Assembly (NCBI GenBank): GCA_029245675.1 | Contig: JAQWOV010000002.1 | Span: 1 to 64,000, forward strand | Direction: 5' to 3' | DNA: 64,000 nt | DNA from: Acidimicrobiales bacterium | Lineage (GTDB): Bacteria; Actinomycetota; Acidimicrobiia; Acidimicrobiales; MedAcidi-G1 | Part shown: piece by piece, positions 61,294 through 64,000 of the stretch | Layout: each line of letters opens with the position of its first letter | Numbering within the stretch: the first letter of the stretch is position 1 | The notes under the pieces: generated by a model | Database searches by the model: none | What the model was told of the DNA's origin: nothing | The model's input: the letters and a program-made list of their open reading frames with translations, nothing else | Translations under genes and position numbers: made by a program

Positions 61294-63015
61294 TTAGCTG
61301 CCCGTTTCATCAAGAATTTCATCTAATTTCAAGATGTCTTCTTCATATACAACTCCAATGAATCCGCCATCGTTGTCTGTTACGGCGAGAACATCAATTT
61401 GCGAACTTTCCATGGCAGCTATTGTGTCACGCAAGGACCAAGAAGGACGGGCTACAGGCATATCGCTTCTTACTAGGTCTGAAACAGGCGTTTCTTCCCA
61501 TAGTGCTCGGTCGGTTCCAGAAAGATCAGAGAGGCTAATCATCCCGAGATAGTTGTCTTTATCTACTACCGGTACGGAGCGTTGTCGGCGGCCTAAAACA
61601 TGTAAGTAGACAAATTCTGAGGTCGTGGCATCAGGGGGGACGGTTAAAACATCTGTGGTTAAGGCGGAAGTAATCGGCAAAGTAAAGCGACGTTCAAGGT
61701 GGCCAAGTCGCATACTTTGTTGATGTTCTGCCACTGAAGATTTTCCACCCACTACTTGGCTTACGGCAGCAGCTATCAGGGCGGGAACCACGAAAGATGC
61801 TCCGGTAGATTCCGCAACGAACATCACTGCAGCTATCGGAGCTTTGTATCCTGCTCCAAGGAAAGCCGCCAAACCGAGTGTCGGGTATAAGCCTGGGCGG
61901 TCTGCCTGTAAAAGTTGTCCGGTGAATTGTCCAAGTATCACGCCTTGAACTGCAAGAGGGATGAAGAGCCCTCCTACTCCGCCAGCACCTAATGTCACAA
62001 CAGTAGCTGCGAGACGCATTCCAAATAGAAGAGCGATTAACCCAAGTCCATGATTAGGGCTAACCACCCAAGACATTGCTTCTTGTCCGGGGCCTATAGT
62101 CAACGGGGCATCAAAAACTAGGTCAGCCCAAAGGGCGAGTAAGGCAAGAATGCATCCCCCCGCCAAAATTCTTGGGAGGAAGTTTTCAGATTTAGATTGA
62201 GACTTAGCCCAGCGAACCAACCACGCCATTGATCGTCCACCAACTCCCGCTCCAATTCCAATAATGAAAGCCCCCAGCATGTCGCCTGCTTCAACACCGC
62301 CGAACATGGCGGTCAGGTCATTAGCGGTGAACCACATTTGATCACTGTCGGCTCCTAGACGGAAGTGAGGGTCATCTAAGAAAGGAATGACAGCGCCATG
62401 ACCGATGAGATTAATGTAGGTAACGTAACTTGTTGCTGCAGCGAGAAGGGATGGAAGTAAAGCTTTACGATTCACATCATCTCGATAGGGGGCTTCCAAG
62501 GCAAATAAGACACCAGTAGCAGGGGCTTGAAACACTGCTGCTACACCAGCTGCGGCTCCCGCGGTGAGGAGGATCTTTATATCTTCTTTTCGTAACCAAT
62601 TCTTGAAACGATCTCTAACTGCTAGTCCTGTAACGGAACCTGCATAAATAGAAGGTCCTTCTAAACCAAGAGAGCCCCCGAACCCAATTGTGGTTACACC
62701 GGCTAAAAGTTTGGCAGGGAGATCTCTTATGGAAAGACGAGGAGTTCTTTCATGAAATGCACGGACAAACTCATCGGAAGTCGCAGGGGAAGTTTTGTTG
62801 CCAAGATACTTGAGAATCAAATGGGCAAGAATGAGTCCAATTCCAGGAGCGAAGATAATTTGCCATCTTGATAATCCTTTTACGTGTTCAAGAACTACAG
62901 AATCAGCGAGAGTTTCAAATCCGGCAATTAACAGCGCAACTAAGAATCCTGTCACTACGGCAAGAGCTAATACAGGAGTGTCACCCCTAGTGGCGATGGC
63001 TTTGAAACGGTTCAC
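61294..63015 (-). CDS. clcA: ClC-family chloride channel/antiporter with CBS pair
   Basis: A 573-residue protein with about ten to twelve hydrophobic helices and a C-terminal CBS pair (TTDVLTVPPDATTSEFVYLH and RRQRSVPVVDKDNYLGMISL, second repeat ending SQIDVLAVTDNDGGFIGVVY). ClC motifs: GFGGSLGLEGPSIYAGS (G-x-EGP with the gating Glu) and GAGGVGGLFIPLAVQG (GGxFxP-type). The first position of GREGP is Leu. The gating Glu is present, as in proton-coupled antiporters and in gated channels. Physiological role: chloride or other anion balance. CBS domains may bind adenine nucleotides. Confidence 0.9.
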   Translation of the reverse strand: MNRFKAIATRGDTPVLALAVVTGFLVALLIAGFETLADSVVLEHVKGLSRWQIIFAPGIGLILAHLILKYLGNKTSPATSDEFVRAFHERTPRLSIRDLPAKLLAGVTTIGFGGSLGLEGPSIYAGSVTGLAVRDRFKNWLRKEDIKILLTAGAAAGVAAVFQAPATGVLFALEAPYRDDVNRKALLPSLLAAATSYVTYINLIGHGAVIPFLDDPHFRLGADSDQMWFTANDLTAMFGGVEAGDMLGAFIIGIGAGVGGRSMAWLVRWAKSQSKSENFLPRILAGGCILALLALWADLVFDAPLTIGPGQEAMSWVVSPNHGLGLIALLFGMRLAATVVTLGAGGVGGLFIPLAVQGVILGQFTGQLLQADRPGLYPTLGLAAFLGAGYKAPIAAVMFVAESTGASFVVPALIAAAVSQVVGGKSSVAEHQQSMRLGHLERRFTLPITSALTTDVLTVPPDATTSEFVYLHVLGRRQRSVPVVDKDNYLGMISLSDLSGTDRALWEETPVSDLVRSDMPVARPSWSLRDTIAAMESSQIDVLAVTDNDGGFIGVVYEEDILKLDEILDETGS

Positions 63016-63165
63016 TTATCATTCCTACCGCTTTTGGTGAACTAATGCTCTTTCTTTTGGAAACTAATTCGAAGCTGTTTCTTTGCTGAATAAGAAGGCA
63101 TACACGAGGAGGCATCTGCAACATAGAACTAAGATGATTGAGTGGGAATTAACTTCTTTAAAAAC

Positions 63166-64000
63166 ATGAATCGTTCAAGACAGGGCGATCAATTATTTCG
63201 AGAACTTTGCCGTGATATCGGGGCTGATCGAGTTCATCGTGATGGAGCTTCTCAACTTTTATACAGTCGGGATGGCTCAGCATTCCCTGGTGGCATTCCA
63301 GGGGTTGTCTGTTTTCCTGAAACCACACAGCATGTTGTTGATTGCATTAAGGCCGCTAATAGGCATGATCGATCTTTTGTTCCACGTGGTGCGGGAACAG
63401 GGTTAGCTGGTGGCGCTGTTCCCTGTGACGCCCCATTGGTGATTTCTACGACAAAGATGAATTCTATTCTTGAAGTGAACTATGAAAAACGATTTGCCTG
63501 GGTCGAGCCAGGGGTGGTCAATTTAGATCTCACGAAGAGCTTGACTGGAACTGGGTTTCATTTCGCTCCTGATCCATCAAGTCAGCAGTCATGCACGATC
63601 GGTGGAAATGTAGCAAATAACTCTGGGGGCCCGCATTGTCTTGCATATGGGGTTACTAATGCCCATATTTTAGCTATTGAGGTGGTGCTTCCTGACGGAA
63701 CACTCGTTGAGTTAGGTGATGTCGACGGTCATGCATCTGGGTATGACTTACGTGGAGTTTTTGTTGGGGGAGAAGGGACTCTGGGAATAGCAACACGAAT
63801 CGCTGTAAAGCTGACACCTGATCCTCCAGAGATCTGTACGTTACTTCTGGATTTTATGGATGTAGCAGATGCCGCTAAAACGGTTAGTGCCATTATTGCT
63901 TCTGGGATAGTACCTGCGGCAATAGAAATGATGGATAAGCGCATCGTTAATGTTGTTGAAGAATTCGTCAAGGTTGGATATCCAACAGACGCAGCCGCTG
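63166..64000 (+). CDS. glcD: FAD-linked oxidase (glycolate oxidase GlcD-type), N-terminal part
   Basis: The gene starts at ATG 63166 and runs off the window after 278 codons. The FAD-binding PCMH motif is RSFVPRGAGTGLAGGAVP, followed by RFAWVEPGVVNLDLTK, HFAPDPSSQQSCTIGGNVAN and NSGGPHCLAYGVTNAHILAI, the order of GlcD subunits and D-lactate dehydrogenases. It oxidises 2-hydroxyacids such as glycolate or D-lactate, passing electrons to the respiratory chain through GlcE/GlcF-type partners or a fused domain, which would lie beyond the window. Marine heterotrophs use this to consume algal glycolate, but the substrate is inferred. Confidence 0.88.
   Translation, partial: MNRSRQGDQLFRELCRDIGADRVHRDGASQLLYSRDGSAFPGGIPGVVCFPETTQHVVDCIKAANRHDRSFVPRGAGTGLAGGAVPCDAPLVISTTKMNSILEVNYEKRFAWVEPGVVNLDLTKSLTGTGFHFAPDPSSQQSCTIGGNVANNSGGPHCLAYGVTNAHILAIEVVLPDGTLVELGDVDGHASGYDLRGVFVGGEGTLGIATRIAVKLTPDPPEICTLLLDFMDVADAAKTVSAIIASGIVPAAIEMMDKRIVNVVEEFVKVGYPTDAAA

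Overview
This window looks like a chromosomal segment of an AT-rich, probably aquatic member of the Actinomycetota, most likely of the class Acidimicrobiia. The lineage is inferred from gene content: a BldD-type regulator, a GarA-FtsR-bifunctional nuclease-MerR block, mycothione reductase (mycothiol is an actinobacterial thiol), a PAC2 protein, a FolP2-type dihydropteroate synthase homologue, and an RF2 gene without the usual programmed frameshift. I see no insertion sequence, prophage, integrase or CRISPR array. Genes are tightly packed, many with 4-base stop/start overlaps.

Layout. 1-1755: end of nadD, a degenerate LytR-CpsA-Psr protein and rsfS. 1786-13206 (minus strand): a five-gene operon with a small membrane protein, a secreted vWA protein anchored by a C-terminal helix, a large tubulin/FtsZ-like GTPase, a large polytopic membrane protein and a membrane-anchored trypsin-like protease. 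13288-15415: a PPOX flavoprotein, a secreted HNH/Excalibur lipoprotein, a short gene with an in-frame UGA that fits a CC/Se-motif selenoprotein, and tRNA-Ala(GGC). 15533-34604: housekeeping genes (leuS, folP2, holA, rpsT, lepA, hrcA-dnaJ, bldD, secA, prfB, ftsEX) with a PAC2 protein, a phosphotransferase, a thioredoxin-TPR protein, a Rieske protein and a methyltransferase. 34616-41920: two membrane proteins, a HIT protein, pgsA, then garA-ftsR-hpt-bfn-merR and a nuclease-like protein. 41936-49085: class II aldolase, aroC, acyl-CoA synthetase, SDR, mycothione reductase and acyl-CoA dehydrogenase. 49220-55440: nucleotide-sugar type enzymes, a small membrane protein with a strong terminator, a UDP-galactopyranose-mutase-like flavoprotein and two GT-C glycosyltransferases. 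55441-56184: no gene, but a highly structured region. 56185-64000: small membrane proteins, glpQ, pyk, mobA, rnd, a ClC channel and a partial glcD.

Three items stand out. First, the minus strand of 55441-56045 folds into many hairpins, at least five capped by UUCG, with a promoter-like sequence at one end and a closing stem plus U-rich tail at the other: a candidate large structured RNA of about 600 nt that I cannot assign to a family. Second, the gene at 15025-15330 has an in-frame UGA at the position where the CC/Se family carries selenocysteine, with a SECIS-like hairpin just downstream. Third, the tubulin-like/vWA/protease operon is a cell-envelope system whose function is unknown to me. 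Smaller points are a pyruvate kinase lacking the usual potassium-site Asn and Ser, a GarA with a zinc ribbon in front, and a BldD that keeps most of the c-di-GMP motif. All assignments come from reading the sequence and remembered family features; no database search was run.
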